The notes: generated by a model from the letters alone, not told the origin. Shown: positions 37,065 to 45,941, counted from the first letter of the stretch. The stretch: DNA of 64,000 bases from Mesorhizobium qingshengii (GCF_900103325.1 NZ_FMXM01000026.1:28690-92689); one strand, 5' to 3'. Numbers and translations: made by a program.

Positions 37065-37862
37065 TCAGCCCACCCGTTCCTTGTCGACGGCCGACATCCA
37101 CAGCTGGTCGATGTCGGCAAGGAATGTCTCGTCGATCTCGTCGAGATGGTTCCAGTACATGCCGTCCTCGTAGAAATAGCCGAGGTCCTTCTCGATCTCC
37201 TCGGCCTTTTCGGCCTGGTCGAGCCGGATGGTGCCGAGGATTTCCGCCCTCATTTCGGCAATCCGCGCCAGCGAAAGGCCGCCGAGCGCGTCGAAGGACA
37301 GCCTGGGAAAAACCAGCCGGCTGCGCGGCAGGTCGGACAGATTGATGCACAGGCAGCCATGCTGCAGCCCCTGCACAAGCAGGCGCGCCGACTTGGCCTC
37401 GAGGTTGCGCAAGGTAACGTCGTCGCGCAAGGGATCGGGACGGCCGATGCCATAGAAATGCGTCTTGCCCGGCCGATCGTAGATCATGTCGCAGCCCAGG
37501 AATGCCAGCACGTCGGGCTTCTGGCTGTGAATGGTCCAATAGGCGGCGGTCAGCGCCATCGTTGCGCCGGCATAGACGAAGCCACCGAAGGCGTTCTGCG
37601 CCGGAACATACTGCGTGGCGCTGAATATTTGAGCCTGCCGTAAACTTGCGTCGTGGGGCAGCCGGTCCGACGGGAAATCGCCGGCATGGACGAGGAAATC
37701 CCAGTCGGGGCGCACGCGCCAAGCATTGTTGATGGCGACGATCCGGCTGAAGGCCTGCTTCGGCCAGGGCTCGCAACGCACCGCGTCGGGCGCGCTGCCA
37801 AGCAGGAGCATGATGCGGGGCGCGTCGTCGCGAACACTCATCTCGACAGGCTGGATGGTCAT
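37065..37862 (-). CDS. hypothetical protein, possible nucleotide-sugar-type fold
   Basis: 265 aa, no signal peptide. The N-terminal strand-loop IMLLLGSAPDAVRCEPWP, then SRIVAINNAWRVRPDWDFLVHAGDFP and VLAFLGCDMIYD, recall families in which a GxxPS loop and a NN/D motif bind a nucleotide sugar (sialyltransferase-like or DUF115-like). The C-terminus is acidic and helical. I do not recognise it firmly. The ATG at 37862 is a plausible start; the frame upstream is a shadow. Confidence 0.6.
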   Translation of the reverse strand: MTIQPVEMSVRDDAPRIMLLLGSAPDAVRCEPWPKQAFSRIVAINNAWRVRPDWDFLVHAGDFPSDRLPHDASLRQAQIFSATQYVPAQNAFGGFVYAGATMALTAAYWTIHSQKPDVLAFLGCDMIYDRPGKTHFYGIGRPDPLRDDVTLRNLEAKSARLLVQGLQHGCLCINLSDLPRSRLVFPRLSFDALGGLSLARIAEMRAEILGTIRLDQAEKAEEIEKDLGYFYEDGMYWNHLDEIDETFLADIDQLWMSAVDKERVG

Positions 37863-38251
37863 CGAAGGGCTTTCAGGTCTTCCGCCGAAAAGGCCGGCCG
37901 CGAAAGCCGGCGCACGAATGTCCCGCACGGCCGCACCCTGCACCCTGGCATTCCGGTTTTCCAGCCCAAAGCATGAGGTCGATCGCGCGGCGATCGATGC
38001 GCCCGCCCCGGCCGCCAAGCGCGGCGGCACGGTTCCAACCGTGCCTTCGGCGACCCGGTCATCCAGATGCGTCAGGGGCCACGACGCCGACGACTGCGAA
38101 GCGACGATGCTGGCGGCCGCCGCCGAATAGACCACGGAAAGGCTGGCCCTAAAACGAAAGCCCGCCACCGACGCGAAGTCGTGACGGGCTTTTCCCAAGG
38201 CAAGCCTGGCATGGAAGCGGGGAACTTCCCGCCCCCGCGTCAAGCCATCAA
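37863..38251. other. 389-bp gap
   Basis: This lies between two minus-strand genes. It contains the terminator of the DUF1236 gene (38156-38196). The remainder has no supportable gene. Confidence 0.4.
38156..38196 (-). terminator. rho-independent terminator
   Basis: On the minus strand AAGCCCGTCACGAC pairs with GTCGGTGGCGGGCTT with two mismatches, followed by TCGTTTT. It lies downstream of the DUF1236 gene. Confidence 0.7.
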
Positions 38252-38554
38252 TCAGTTCAGGACTTCGACGATCTGATGGGTCTCGGGATCCACCAGGACA
38301 GTCTGGTCGTTGATGACGGCGACGCGGTACTTGACGTTGGGCACCTCGCGCAATTCAACCGTGTCCGGTACCGGCGAGCCGAGCTTGAGCTCCACGCCCA
38401 AAAGGTTCACCGACGCCAGCGGCTGCTTCTTGACGTATTCGCGAACGACCGTCTCCTGCTCCGGCTGGACGACAACGACGTCTTGCGCCACCGCTGCGCC
38501 AATGCCGCTCATCAGAAGGATCGCGGCCGCTGCACTCGAAAGATAATGTTTCAT
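38252..38554 (-). CDS. DUF1236-type exported protein
   Basis: 100 aa. Signal peptide to about residue 23 (GIGAAVAQ), then a compact domain ending YRVAVINDQTVLVDPETHQI. This is the usual ending of DUF1236 exported proteins in rhizobia. GGAG lies 7 bases before the ATG. A hairpin terminator follows. Periplasmic; function unknown, often stress-linked in the family. Confidence 0.8.
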   Translation of the reverse strand: MKHYLSSAAAAILLMSGIGAAVAQDVVVVQPEQETVVREYVKKQPLASVNLLGVELKLGSPVPDTVELREVPNVKYRVAVINDQTVLVDPETHQIVEVLN

Positions 38555-39109
38555 GATAATCTCCATAAGGGCTATCTGAAAAACCGCCCTGCATGAAAAC
38601 TCGATCACAGCTCGGAGGTTCCATTTCGAATTGTGGAATAAATGTGTTGTTTAATCGAGCGTGGGACGATCCCTGTTGTTCTCGCCTTTGCGCGCAAGCG
38701 GAATATATGCTCTCAATTTCACGGATAAATATTCGCGATCCATCAACATAACTTGAGAAGATCACAAGGATTATCGCCTTGAAAGGGTGCCTCGGCACCA
38801 GCCGTTCAAAGCGAGGTCGATCTGTTCATTGCCTTGGAAGCAGCCAACGTGGCGCGCGCAATGTCGTTCCAGACAGCTTTTCCCGGAGTACGAAAAAGGC
38901 CCGCCCCGCCGGGAGCAGGGCGAGCCTTCAACGGCGCCCGGTGGAGGTGGCAGCCTCGCCGGTCGCGATCGAAAAACGCAAGGGTCGCGGCTTGGTTCCA
39001 CCATCGCTGGCGCCAGTCTGCGCCTACATGAAATGCGGTCTGGTCCGCATGCAACCATGTGATCTCGATGACGTTGTGGCAAAAATCTCCCAGCAAGGAT
39101 GACGATCAG
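38555..39109. other. 555-bp gap with an orphan minus-strand terminator
   Basis: The stretch 38620-38780 is AT-richer than the surroundings and may hold promoters. A strong hairpin with a T-run on the minus strand lies at 38893-38928 with no convincing gene upstream of it. The open frame 38806-39096 (minus) runs through that hairpin and starts with TTG, so I do not call it. Confidence 0.4.
38893..38928 (-). terminator. orphan rho-independent terminator
   Basis: Read on the minus strand, AAGGCTCGCCC pairs with GGGCGGGCCTT (one mismatch) and is followed by TTTTT. No confident protein gene feeds it. Confidence 0.6.
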
Positions 39110-39226
39110 ATGGCTCCTCGACCCCCAGTGACCAGGCATCCCTTCACGCTGATGTTTGTCGTGATCGCGCTGATGGCGCCGTTTGCCGGCCTTGCCTGGC
39201 GCGCGCGCGAGTGGATGGGCTGGTAG
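39110..39226 (+). CDS. 38-aa single-pass membrane peptide
   Basis: MAPRPPVTRHPF leads into the helix TLMFVVIALMAPFAGLAW and a basic-aromatic end. AAGGA lies about 10 bases before the ATG. Too short for a family assignment, but composition and ribosome site support a real small protein. Confidence 0.5.
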   Translation: MAPRPPVTRHPFTLMFVVIALMAPFAGLAWRAREWMGW

Positions 39227-39469
39227 GATCGCGCTTGCAGGCATGAGCGCCGCTCACCAGCGCACTCGATGGTCTCCGATGACAAGCCTTTGATCGCGAG
39301 GCCCGGCGGCTGTGGTGGTGGCTGCTAATTCACCGTCGAGGCGTTGCCATGTCTACCCGTCTGACGCGCCAGGAAACGCTGCCAAGGCCGGCTCGACGAA
39401 ACGTGAGCGACGGCTGGAAATTGCCGGCCCTTTCCCACAAGATGCGCGGGCATCGGGGAAGGGCTTGAG

Positions 39470-40183
39470 ATGTGCAACCTCTACAACCTCACCACCAGCC
39501 AGGAGGCGATCCGCCAGTGGACGCGCGCGCTGCGCGACATCCTGGGCAACCTCGAACCCTCGGTCGATATCTATCCCAACCAACCCGGCCCGGTCGCGCG
39601 CAACGCACCGGACGGGCAGCGCGAACTGGCCAACCTTCTGTGGGGCATGCCGACGCCGATCGAGCGGGTGAAGGGCAAGGCCGACTATGGCACCACCAAC
39701 ATCCGCAACCCGCAATATGGCCACTGGCAGCAATATGTCGGCATCGAGAACCGCTGCTTGGTGCCGGTGACCAGCTTCGCCGAGCCCTCGCCGACACCCG
39801 GTGACAAGGACCCCGAGACCGGTATCCAGCGCAATGTCTGGTTCGCCTTGAACAAGGATAAGCCGCTGTTCTTCTTCGCTGGCCTGTGGACGCGCTGGCA
39901 AGGCGTGCGCAAGGTCAAGGACGGCCCGGGCGACTTCGAGCTCTACGGCTTCCTGACCACGAAGCCCAACGCGCTGATCGCGCCGATCCACGAAAAGGCC
40001 ATGCCGGTCATCCTGACCACGCCGGAGGAAACCGAGACCTGGCTGACCGCGCCGTGGTCGCAGGCAAGGCACCTGCAGCGCACCGCGCCCGACGACGCGC
40101 TGGTGATTGTCGACAAGCCCGCCACGCAGATCAAGTTCCCGCCGCAGGCTCCGCCGCCACCCGTGCAGGGTTCGCTGTTTTAA
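39470..40183 (+). CDS. yedK: SOS response-associated peptidase / HMCES-type abasic-site shield
   Basis: 237 aa. SRAP family: the catalytic Cys is residue 2 (MCNLYNLT), which fixes the start. NIRNPQY, the RCLVPVTSFAEP motif and the active-site histidine in PIHEKAMPVIL follow. These proteins form a thiazolidine crosslink with abasic sites in single-stranded DNA. AAGG precedes the ATG. It ends convergently, overlapping the stop of the zinc-ribbon gene by 4 bp, and lies 0.6 kb from an SOS box. Confidence 0.93.
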   Translation: MCNLYNLTTSQEAIRQWTRALRDILGNLEPSVDIYPNQPGPVARNAPDGQRELANLLWGMPTPIERVKGKADYGTTNIRNPQYGHWQQYVGIENRCLVPVTSFAEPSPTPGDKDPETGIQRNVWFALNKDKPLFFFAGLWTRWQGVRKVKDGPGDFELYGFLTTKPNALIAPIHEKAMPVILTTPEETETWLTAPWSQARHLQRTAPDDALVIVDKPATQIKFPPQAPPPPVQGSLF

Positions 40184-40440
40184 CCCCTCGCCTTCTGCAG
40201 CACCCAGATATAGCCCTTCGGCGGATGATCCTGGTCGATGAACTGGGTCTTCACCGTCGCATCCTTGCGGCTGCAGCGCTTGCAGCGGAAGCGGATGGCT
40301 TCCAGCGGTTTGTTCCAGCCCACCACCTTGGCCACGTCATTGGCCCGGAAGCGGCCGACATGCCAGCAATGGCCGCACTCGACGACAAGCAGCATGTTGG
40401 CCTTGGCGGCCCGACCGACGCTGTCCATTGGTCCGGCCAT
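40180..40440 (-). CDS. small zinc-ribbon-like protein
   Basis: 86 aa. Two cysteine pairs, VECGHCWHVG and RFRCKRCSRKD, separated by about 32 residues, predict a zinc ribbon. The C-terminus is hydrophobic-aromatic (PPKGYIWVLQKA). It starts 3 bp after the stop of the upstream minus-strand gene, so the two form an operon. Possible nucleic-acid or protein binding; family not recognised. Confidence 0.75.
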   Translation of the reverse strand: MAGPMDSVGRAAKANMLLVVECGHCWHVGRFRANDVAKVVGWNKPLEAIRFRCKRCSRKDATVKTQFIDQDHPPKGYIWVLQKARG

Positions 40441-40443
40441 GGC

Positions 40444-40704
40444 TCATTTCCGGGTGGAATAATCCTCGGGCAGCGGCAGCAGGCCGAGCCACGCCGTGCG
40501 GAAATCGGGCTCCTTTTCCGCGACTATTCCCATCACCGCATGCAGCTTGTCGGTCAGCCCCGACAGGTGCCAGAACAGCTCGCCATTGGCCTTTAGGTTC
40601 AACTGCGCCGCAAGCACCGTGGTGCGCAGGCGCAGCGCATCCCGCAGGATCGCCTCCGCATCGCTTGCAAACAATCTGTCATAGCGGCTCTTCCGTCTGC
40701 CCAT
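40444..40704 (-). CDS. hypothetical helical protein
   Basis: 86 aa with a basic N-terminus (MGRRKSRYDRLF) and predicted helices (DAEAILRDALRLRTTVLAAQ, FWHLSGLTDKLHAVMGIV). A strong GAGGAG site sets ATG 40704. First gene of an operon with the zinc-ribbon protein, divergent from the SOS-box gene and 91 bp from that box. Function unknown. Confidence 0.75.
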   Translation of the reverse strand: MGRRKSRYDRLFASDAEAILRDALRLRTTVLAAQLNLKANGELFWHLSGLTDKLHAVMGIVAEKEPDFRTAWLGLLPLPEDYSTRK

Positions 40705-40794
40705 CGCGGCTCTCCTCGGCTTGCGAGCAACCGCCCCACCTCCTGACAAATAGGAACGCATTCCTCGCCAAGTCAATTCGCGCTTGACAGTTTT

Positions 40795-40809
40795 GTTCCG
40801 TTTTTGTTC
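40795..40809. promoter_or_regulatory. alphaproteobacterial LexA (SOS) box
   Basis: GTTC-N7-GTTC (GTTCCGTTTTTGTTC), the exact direct-repeat consensus of alphaproteobacterial LexA. It starts 6 bp after a TTGACA hexamer at 40784-40789, so a bound repressor would cover the promoter of the gene at 40843. It may also affect the divergent operon at 40704. Confidence 0.85.
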
Positions 40810-40842
40810 ACTATCCCTACTAGGACACCAGGAGGTGCCGAA

Positions 40843-41043
40843 ATGGCCCACATCGCAACGCTGGACAGCCGCCAGGAAGCCGCCCTTCAGGCCGTCGCCG
40901 ACAAATTCATCGCCCAGCACAAGGGCGACGCGGTGAAGGCGCTGAAGGAGATGATCGTGCTGAACGGGCATCTGCAGGAAAGGCTGGATGCGGCGGAGGG
41001 TGGACGGAGAGCCGGAGGGCGCGGACTGGCCGGCGAAATGTGA
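40843..41043 (+). CDS. small SOS-controlled hypothetical protein
   Basis: 66 aa. Helical N-terminal part (DSRQEAALQAVADKFIAQ, then GDAVKALKEMIVLNGHLQ) and a Gly/Arg-rich tail. AGGAGG at ideal spacing sets ATG 40843. A TTGACA promoter with an embedded LexA box lies 35-60 bp upstream, predicting DNA-damage induction. It could be a damage-response regulator or a division or replication inhibitor, but there is no homology to name it. Confidence 0.75.
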   Translation: MAHIATLDSRQEAALQAVADKFIAQHKGDAVKALKEMIVLNGHLQERLDAAEGGRRAGGRGLAGEM

Positions 41044-41439
41044 GGCCGTGGACCACCGTCATGCCAACGGGCTAGCCGCAGTAACGGCGTGCTGTCGGTC
41101 ATTTCGGAATTTGTAGCTGGACCTTGCCGACGACACCATTTTCCGAGCCGCGATTGTTGGTGAAGACGCTTCGCCGGCTATGTTTTTGCCCGGTCGTCGC
41201 CCTCGATACAGAACATCATTATATCAGTTTTGACTAAAATAATGGAACGTCCAATGCACATTGCCGGAACCGAACAGGGCCCTCGGACCTTTGCGGCCGG
41301 CACCTAAGACCTTGGTCCTATACGAAACCGCAATGGCCCGATGGGACTGGATTGGAGCCGGCCAAGGGAACATTCGGCCACGCTTGCCGTTTGATGCGAG
41401 GTCTCCGGCACCGCCGGATCCGTGTGGGAGGAAAGCGCG
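41044..41439. other. 396-bp gap
   Basis: This follows the SOS-controlled gene. I see no ribosome-preceded frame, terminator with a T-run, or repeat. The promoter of the small membrane protein at 41440 should lie here. Confidence 0.35.
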
Positions 41440-41646
41440 ATGCCCTATCGATCCACCATCGTCAAGACAGGCCACGGCCCGGGCACGGCGATCGCCGTGC
41501 TGATGGTGGGATTGATGGCGGTGGGCATCGTGTTCCTTGTTCTGGGCGGCTCGCTCTACCTGAACGAGCAGCCATCGGATCAACGAGCGCTGTCTTCCCC
41601 ACCCGCCCGATCGTTTCAGGCGGCCGACCGCAGGGCGGCGAACTGA
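41440..41646 (+). CDS. small single-pass membrane protein
   Basis: 68 aa. Short N-terminal arm, one strong helix (GTAIAVLMVGLMAVGIVFLV), then a polar tail. GGGAGGAAAG precedes the ATG. Orientation and function unknown. Confidence 0.7.
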   Translation: MPYRSTIVKTGHGPGTAIAVLMVGLMAVGIVFLVLGGSLYLNEQPSDQRALSSPPARSFQAADRRAAN

Positions 41647-41718
41647 ACATGGGCGGCGGAACATTTAGCCCTCTTTCGAATTAACATGAGCAAATGCTAA
41701 TAACGGAGGATATCCACT

Positions 41719-41979
41719 GTGAAAAACTTCATTCTCTCGGCCCTTGTCGCCATCTCCGTCGTGTCCCCCGTGATCGTGGCCCCGGCGCAGGCCGCCAGCC
41801 TCGTCATCACGACCGACAATGGCAATATGGGCCGGCACCACTGGCGCGACAATCGCTGGCGCGATCATCACTGGCGCAAGCATCACAACCGCCATTGCTT
41901 CGTGAAGGTGAGGAAGCATTGGCGCCACCATCACTGGGTCATCGAGAAGGTGCGCGTCTGCGAACTGCGCCGCTACTGA
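41719..41979 (+). CDS. exported His/Trp/Arg-rich protein
   Basis: 86 aa from GTG (GGAGGATATCCACT upstream). Signal peptide to about residue 25 (VAPAQA), then a HHWRDNRWRDHHWRKHH-type low-complexity segment. A pair of cysteines (HCFVKVRK, VRVCELRRY) frames a short domain. Related small exported proteins are common in rhizobia; metal binding by the His clusters is plausible but unproven. Confidence 0.8.
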   Translation: MKNFILSALVAISVVSPVIVAPAQAASLVITTDNGNMGRHHWRDNRWRDHHWRKHHNRHCFVKVRKHWRHHHWVIEKVRVCELRRY

Positions 41980-41982
41980 GCG

Positions 41983-42114
41983 ATGCCGAAACCGCCGCCG
42001 CCCAGGGCCCATCGCAGAATTCGTCCGAACGCAACAACCCTGGCAACGGCCGCCGTCTGGAGCGCGGCGGTCGTCATGCTGGTGCTGATGGTGGCGGGAG
42101 CGGCCGGCTTCTGA
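41983..42114 (+). CDS. 43-aa putative membrane peptide
   Basis: Begins 3 bp after the stop of the His-rich gene. Basic, proline-rich N-terminus (MPKPPPPRAHRRIRP), then one helix (AAVVMLVLMVAGAAGF) to the stop. No clear ribosome site, but translational re-initiation from the gene before is possible. Confidence 0.45.
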   Translation: MPKPPPPRAHRRIRPNATTLATAAVWSAAVVMLVLMVAGAAGF

Positions 42115-42538
42115 GAGCCAAGGCCCGACGGCCTTTATCCCCAGGAGAGGTTTGAAGCCGCCTTGCATTAAACATTAGAGATTGCGAATATAAAAACAGC
42201 CGGCGACCGCCAGAAGCCGGCTGGGCCCGGCGTGCCGCCCTTTGCACCTGGCCGCCGGGCCATTTTTCCTTTGCCGTTCGCCCTCGCGCCGGCGATGCGG
42301 CGGATGTCAACGCGCCGCCATCCCGGGCACGCCTCGTGGGACCGACGCGGCTTGCATATTTTCGGCCCGCCTATTCCGCTTTCGCGGAAGTTTCTTTCGG
42401 CGGGCGATGTGCGATGCTGTTGTTGCGGCGAGGAGCCGCCCTGGTCGACGCGGGCGCCGAGCTCACCCCAACAATGCGCCCCCCCGTCCGTGTCGACCAC
42501 GGCAGGAGCGCTTGGCGCTATCATCCTGCCCCCTGGCT
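42115..42538. other. 424-bp gap
   Basis: This lies between the small-peptide gene and the convergent isochorismatase-like gene. A modest stem (AGCCGGC...GCCGGCT) is at about 42199-42223. Open frames lack ribosome sites; nothing else is supportable. Confidence 0.35.
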
Positions 42539-43090
42539 TCAGCCGCCGACCAGCGCCTTCGTCGTCACCAGATCGACGCCGCCCTCCGCGAAGCTGGCAT
42601 TGTGGCGCGTGATGATCTGCGGCGCGCTCTCGCTGGCGCTGTCCAGCGTGCTATGGGCATCCGAAACCACGGTCACGCCGAGCCCTCTGGCCAGCGCCCC
42701 CTTGACGGTCGCCGCCACGCAAAAATCGGTCTGCGCGCCGACGAGCACGACCGCGCCGGCGCCTTGCCCGGCCACCCAGTCGGCAAAAGCGGGATTGCTG
42801 AAGGCATCGCGCACGGATTTGGCAAAGGTCGGCTCACCCTCGGCCTGGCCAAGCGCGGGCCACACCGGCCAGCCCGGTTCGCCCGGCGCCAGCGGGTCGC
42901 CCGCCGGTCCGTCATGCCTGATGAAAGCGACCTTGCGCCCACCGCGCCGCGCCCAGTCGATCACCGCCCGCGTGCGCTCGACGATACCCGGCGCATCATG
43001 GATCGGCGGCTCGTGCACGCCGTCGAACATGCCGGTCTGGAGATCGATGACGACAAGCGGCGCGATGGCGGAAGGTGTGTTTGCGGACAT
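42539..43090 (-). CDS. isochorismatase-like cysteine hydrolase
   Basis: 183 aa. The cysteine-hydrolase triad is visible: Asp in LVVIDLQTGMF, Lys in FAKSVRDAFSNP and Cys in GAQTDFCVAAT. Members hydrolyse amides such as nicotinamide, N-carbamoyl compounds or ureidoacrylate. The 183-aa length fits the small single-domain members. ATG 43090 is used, as upstream sequence in the frame is non-conserved. Confidence 0.88.
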   Translation of the reverse strand: MSANTPSAIAPLVVIDLQTGMFDGVHEPPIHDAPGIVERTRAVIDWARRGGRKVAFIRHDGPAGDPLAPGEPGWPVWPALGQAEGEPTFAKSVRDAFSNPAFADWVAGQGAGAVVLVGAQTDFCVAATVKGALARGLGVTVVSDAHSTLDSASESAPQIITRHNASFAEGGVDLVTTKALVGG

Positions 43091-43162
43091 GACTGCGAAG
43101 ATAGCGTTGGGGGTTGGTGGGTCAAGGATGCGCCCGCCGACCCAGGCTTTCGATCCATATTC

Positions 43163-43207
43163 GCACCAAAATAAAGAGATAGAGTGGTCGCGCTTCCGTG
43201 AAACGAT
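43163..43207. repeat. partial copy of a dispersed rhizobial repeat
   Basis: AAAATAAAGAGATAGAGTG followed by CTTCCGTGAAACG resembles the distal half of the repeat whose proximal half lies at 56741-56801. Recognised from memory of rhizobial genomes; borderline. Confidence 0.35.
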
Positions 43208-43215
43208 GGACCGCC

Positions 43216-44004
43216 TCAGGCGTTTCGGGGGTCCGGTTTGCACTCCGCGACCGCCTTTGTGGCGTTGATCAGCCGGTTGCGCACTTCGGATGGCTGCCTC
43301 AGGTTCTCCCAGTAGGCGCCGGCGCCTTTCATCTCGTGACCAGCGCCGCCGCCGATCATGCCGTCCGCCCTGACAAGCATCGTCACGACCTTGATACCGC
43401 AGGCGAGGTTTCGGTCAGGATCGGTGATGTCGACCTCCGACTTGAAACCGCATCTGTATCTCCCCTCGTCGGCCAACGAGAGCTGCAGCAGCCCGATGGA
43501 GTACTGGTCCTGGTCCGCTTCCCAAAAGGCAGCCGCGCTGTTGTTGACGGATTCCGCGCCGGCCAGGTTGGCAATCAACGTGCGCCAGAAAACCGCGCGC
43601 CCTTGCCTGCCTTGCAGCATATAGCCCGGACAAAAGATGCCGACGTCGGATGGTTCGAGGGCGGTCAACGGCTGATCGGCATCGATCAGCGCCGTCACCT
43701 TGCGGGTGACGGTCTTGTTGTCGAATTGCTTTTCCAGCGCGCCTTGCGCATGGAGGCATTTCCTGGCGAATGCCTGTGCCTGGGCCTGGGTCGTATGGCC
43801 TCGGGCATGCCATTGCGCGGTGCAGGATTGCCGGGCCTCGGCCGGAGGAGCCGTGGGCACGGCGCTTTCAATGATGCGCGGATTCGCGCAGCCCTCGATC
43901 AGGCACGCCAGGGCGCCAAACACCCCAATCGCCTGCAGCAGCCTCGAACGCAATCGAGCACTCAGCGAAGCCGACCCATACACAACAAAACCCCTCCCGA
44001 GCAT
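43216..44004 (-). CDS. lysozyme/SLT-like exported lipoprotein
   Basis: 262 aa. N-terminal hydrophobic segment with a lipobox-like end (LACLIEGC). Mature region with several cysteines and a transglycosylase-like block: FWRTLIANLAGAESVNN (possible catalytic Glu) followed by YSIGLLQLSLADEGRY, the GLxQLS pattern of SLT domains. DPDRNLACGIKVV is also typical. It probably acts on peptidoglycan in the periplasm; activity unproven. Confidence 0.7.
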   Translation of the reverse strand: MLGRGFVVYGSASLSARLRSRLLQAIGVFGALACLIEGCANPRIIESAVPTAPPAEARQSCTAQWHARGHTTQAQAQAFARKCLHAQGALEKQFDNKTVTRKVTALIDADQPLTALEPSDVGIFCPGYMLQGRQGRAVFWRTLIANLAGAESVNNSAAAFWEADQDQYSIGLLQLSLADEGRYRCGFKSEVDITDPDRNLACGIKVVTMLVRADGMIGGGAGHEMKGAGAYWENLRQPSEVRNRLINATKAVAECKPDPRNA

Positions 44005-44096
44005 TACTCACACAGCTTGCTCAGCCTTGTCGACCCAACTTGGCAGACTAGTGCCGCTCTGTCATCCGATACTACCGCTCATGACGCAGGCATTGC

Positions 44097-45713
44097 TCAT
44101 CCCGGCGCCCCGGCAAACAGCACCACGCCGTCGCCGCCGGTGGTCGGCCAGTCGCGGATGGTGCGGTCGTAGCCGCCGGTCAGCACCGTGCCGTCGGCGG
44201 CGAAGGCCACCGCGTAGATCGGGCCGGTCTGGCTGTCGAACATGGCGATCTGGTTGCCGGTTTCCATGTCCCACAGCCGTGCGGTGCCGTCGAGCGAGCC
44301 TGACAGCAGGCGCCTGCCGTCGGCCGACAGCGCCAGCGTGTAGACCGTGCCCTCGTGGCCCTCGAAGCGCTTCACCTCGCGGCCGCTGTCGAGATCCCAG
44401 ACCTTGATCGTCAGGTCGCCGCTGCCGGTGATCAGATGATGCCCGTCGGCGGTGAACACGGCGCCATAGGTGCCCTGCTCGTGGCCGTGCCAGCTGCGCA
44501 ATTGCTTGCCGCTCTCGATATCCCAGAGTTTCAGCGTGCCGTCGATGCTGCCCGAGACCGCGCGGCTGCCGTCGGGCGAGACGGCCACCGCGCTGATCGA
44601 CCAGTCATGCCCGGTCAGGACATGCAGCACGGCGTTGTTGACGAGGTCCCAGACGATGACGTTGCCGGTATCGTGTCCGCTGACGGCGCGCTTGCCGTCC
44701 GGCGTGATGGCGAGCTTGTTGACGCCACCATTGCCGCCGGACTGGAAGACATGCAGCACCGCGCCGTCGGAAAGCTGGCGCAACACGATCTCGCCATCGT
44801 CACCCCCCGTCAGCGCGCGCAGGCCGTCGGGCATGTAGAGCGCGGTGCGCGCCATGTCCTTGTGGACGCCGAGGTTGCGGATCAGATGCTTGCCGCCGAT
44901 GTCCCACAGCTTGATCACATGGTCGGTGCTGGCGCTGAGGATCGAGCGCCCGTCGGGCGCCACCGATAGCCAGACGACGGCGTCACGATGGCCGTCGGGC
45001 AGTGTCGGAGCAGCGGGCGGCGGTGGCGGCAAGGGCGCCACGGTGGGCGGCGGAATGACCGCGACGTCGGGAGGTGTTGGGGCAGCTGGCGGCGTCGGGA
45101 CGACGGGCACCGGTTCCGCCGCCGGGTTGGCGGCCTCCGGCGGCGGAGCGGGCGGTGCAGCAGGCGCGGGTGGCGACGCTGGCTCGGCAACTGGCGGCGG
45201 GTTTGGTGGCGGGGCTATCGGCTCCGGTGCCGGTGGCGCGCTGGCGACATCCTGCCCCTTGGGCTCACTGCCCTTCGGTTCAGGGGTTTTTGGTTCGTTG
45301 GCCTTGGGTTGGCTTGGCGAGGCCACCTCGCCGCCCGGGCCCTGCACCCGCCACAGGACCTGATCGGCCAGCAGCGTCAGCACGGCAATCACCGGCAGAA
45401 CAAGGAAGGCGCGCCGCAAGCCCGGACGGCCCTTGGGATCGATCTCGGCGTTGCGGCCAAAGAGTGGCGTCCCGGTGGGGCGGCTGGGCCGGCCGGGCAG
45501 CAGCCCGGCCCAGAACAACAAGGCGCCAAGCAGGCAGAGCGCGCCCACCGCCAGGAACACCACCGGCAACAGCGTGGCCGGACCATGCAGCATACGGACC
45601 ATCCCGCTCCAGGCGAAATCCCTGCCGCCCAGGAGCAGGTAGGCGCGAACCAGGCAAGCCAGGGCGGCCGCCAGCAGGGGAAGCGCAAACAGCCGCTCAG
45701 CCAACCTGTCCAT
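44097..45713 (-). CDS. membrane-anchored WD40 repeat protein
   Basis: 538 aa. Three N-terminal hydrophobic helices (LLAAALACLVRAYLLLGG, LLPVVFLAVGALCLLGALLF, FLVLPVIAVLTLLADQV), then a Pro/Ala-rich linker (~130-245) and a C-terminal propeller of about seven WD40 repeats. Examples are SILSASTDHVIKLWDIG, RAVSGSIDGTLKLWDIES and RLLSGSLDGTARLWDMET. The propeller presumably faces the periplasm or cytoplasm as a protein-binding platform. GAGGGG precedes ATG 45713. A 41-bp piece of this gene recurs at 46646. Confidence 0.85.
   Translation of the reverse strand: MDRLAERLFALPLLAAALACLVRAYLLLGGRDFAWSGMVRMLHGPATLLPVVFLAVGALCLLGALLFWAGLLPGRPSRPTGTPLFGRNAEIDPKGRPGLRRAFLVLPVIAVLTLLADQVLWRVQGPGGEVASPSQPKANEPKTPEPKGSEPKGQDVASAPPAPEPIAPPPNPPPVAEPASPPAPAAPPAPPPEAANPAAEPVPVVPTPPAAPTPPDVAVIPPPTVAPLPPPPPAAPTLPDGHRDAVVWLSVAPDGRSILSASTDHVIKLWDIGGKHLIRNLGVHKDMARTALYMPDGLRALTGGDDGEIVLRQLSDGAVLHVFQSGGNGGVNKLAITPDGKRAVSGHDTGNVIVWDLVNNAVLHVLTGHDWSISAVAVSPDGSRAVSGSIDGTLKLWDIESGKQLRSWHGHEQGTYGAVFTADGHHLITGSGDLTIKVWDLDSGREVKRFEGHEGTVYTLALSADGRRLLSGSLDGTARLWDMETGNQIAMFDSQTGPIYAVAFAADGTVLTGGYDRTIRDWPTTGGDGVVLFAGAPG
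45350..45390. repeat. 41-bp direct repeat, copy 1
   Basis: Lies inside the WD40 protein gene. It matches 46646-46686 with one mismatch in the same orientation. The two copies flank the DUF6064 gene. Confidence 0.7.
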
Positions 45714-45941
45714 CGCGCCCCCTCGCTGCCGCCTGCACCGCCCGCTCGGCTCATCACGAGCCCTGCCCCGCCGCACGGTTCAGGACCCGAGATTACCAGC
45801 ACCAGGCAGCCAGCGCAAAATTACATCCGCGCCGAACCCACACCCTGTCGTGCGGCAGGTGCGCAAGCATGGAGAAATTGTGCCAGATCAATGAAGCATC
45901 CCGCGACCGTGGCTAGGGTCAGGCAGGTTGGAGGTTCCCTG

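Noticed and set aside
38806..39096. 96-aa minus-strand ORF in the 555-bp gap
   Set aside because: TTG start without ribosome site, and it runs through a strong intrinsic terminator hairpin.
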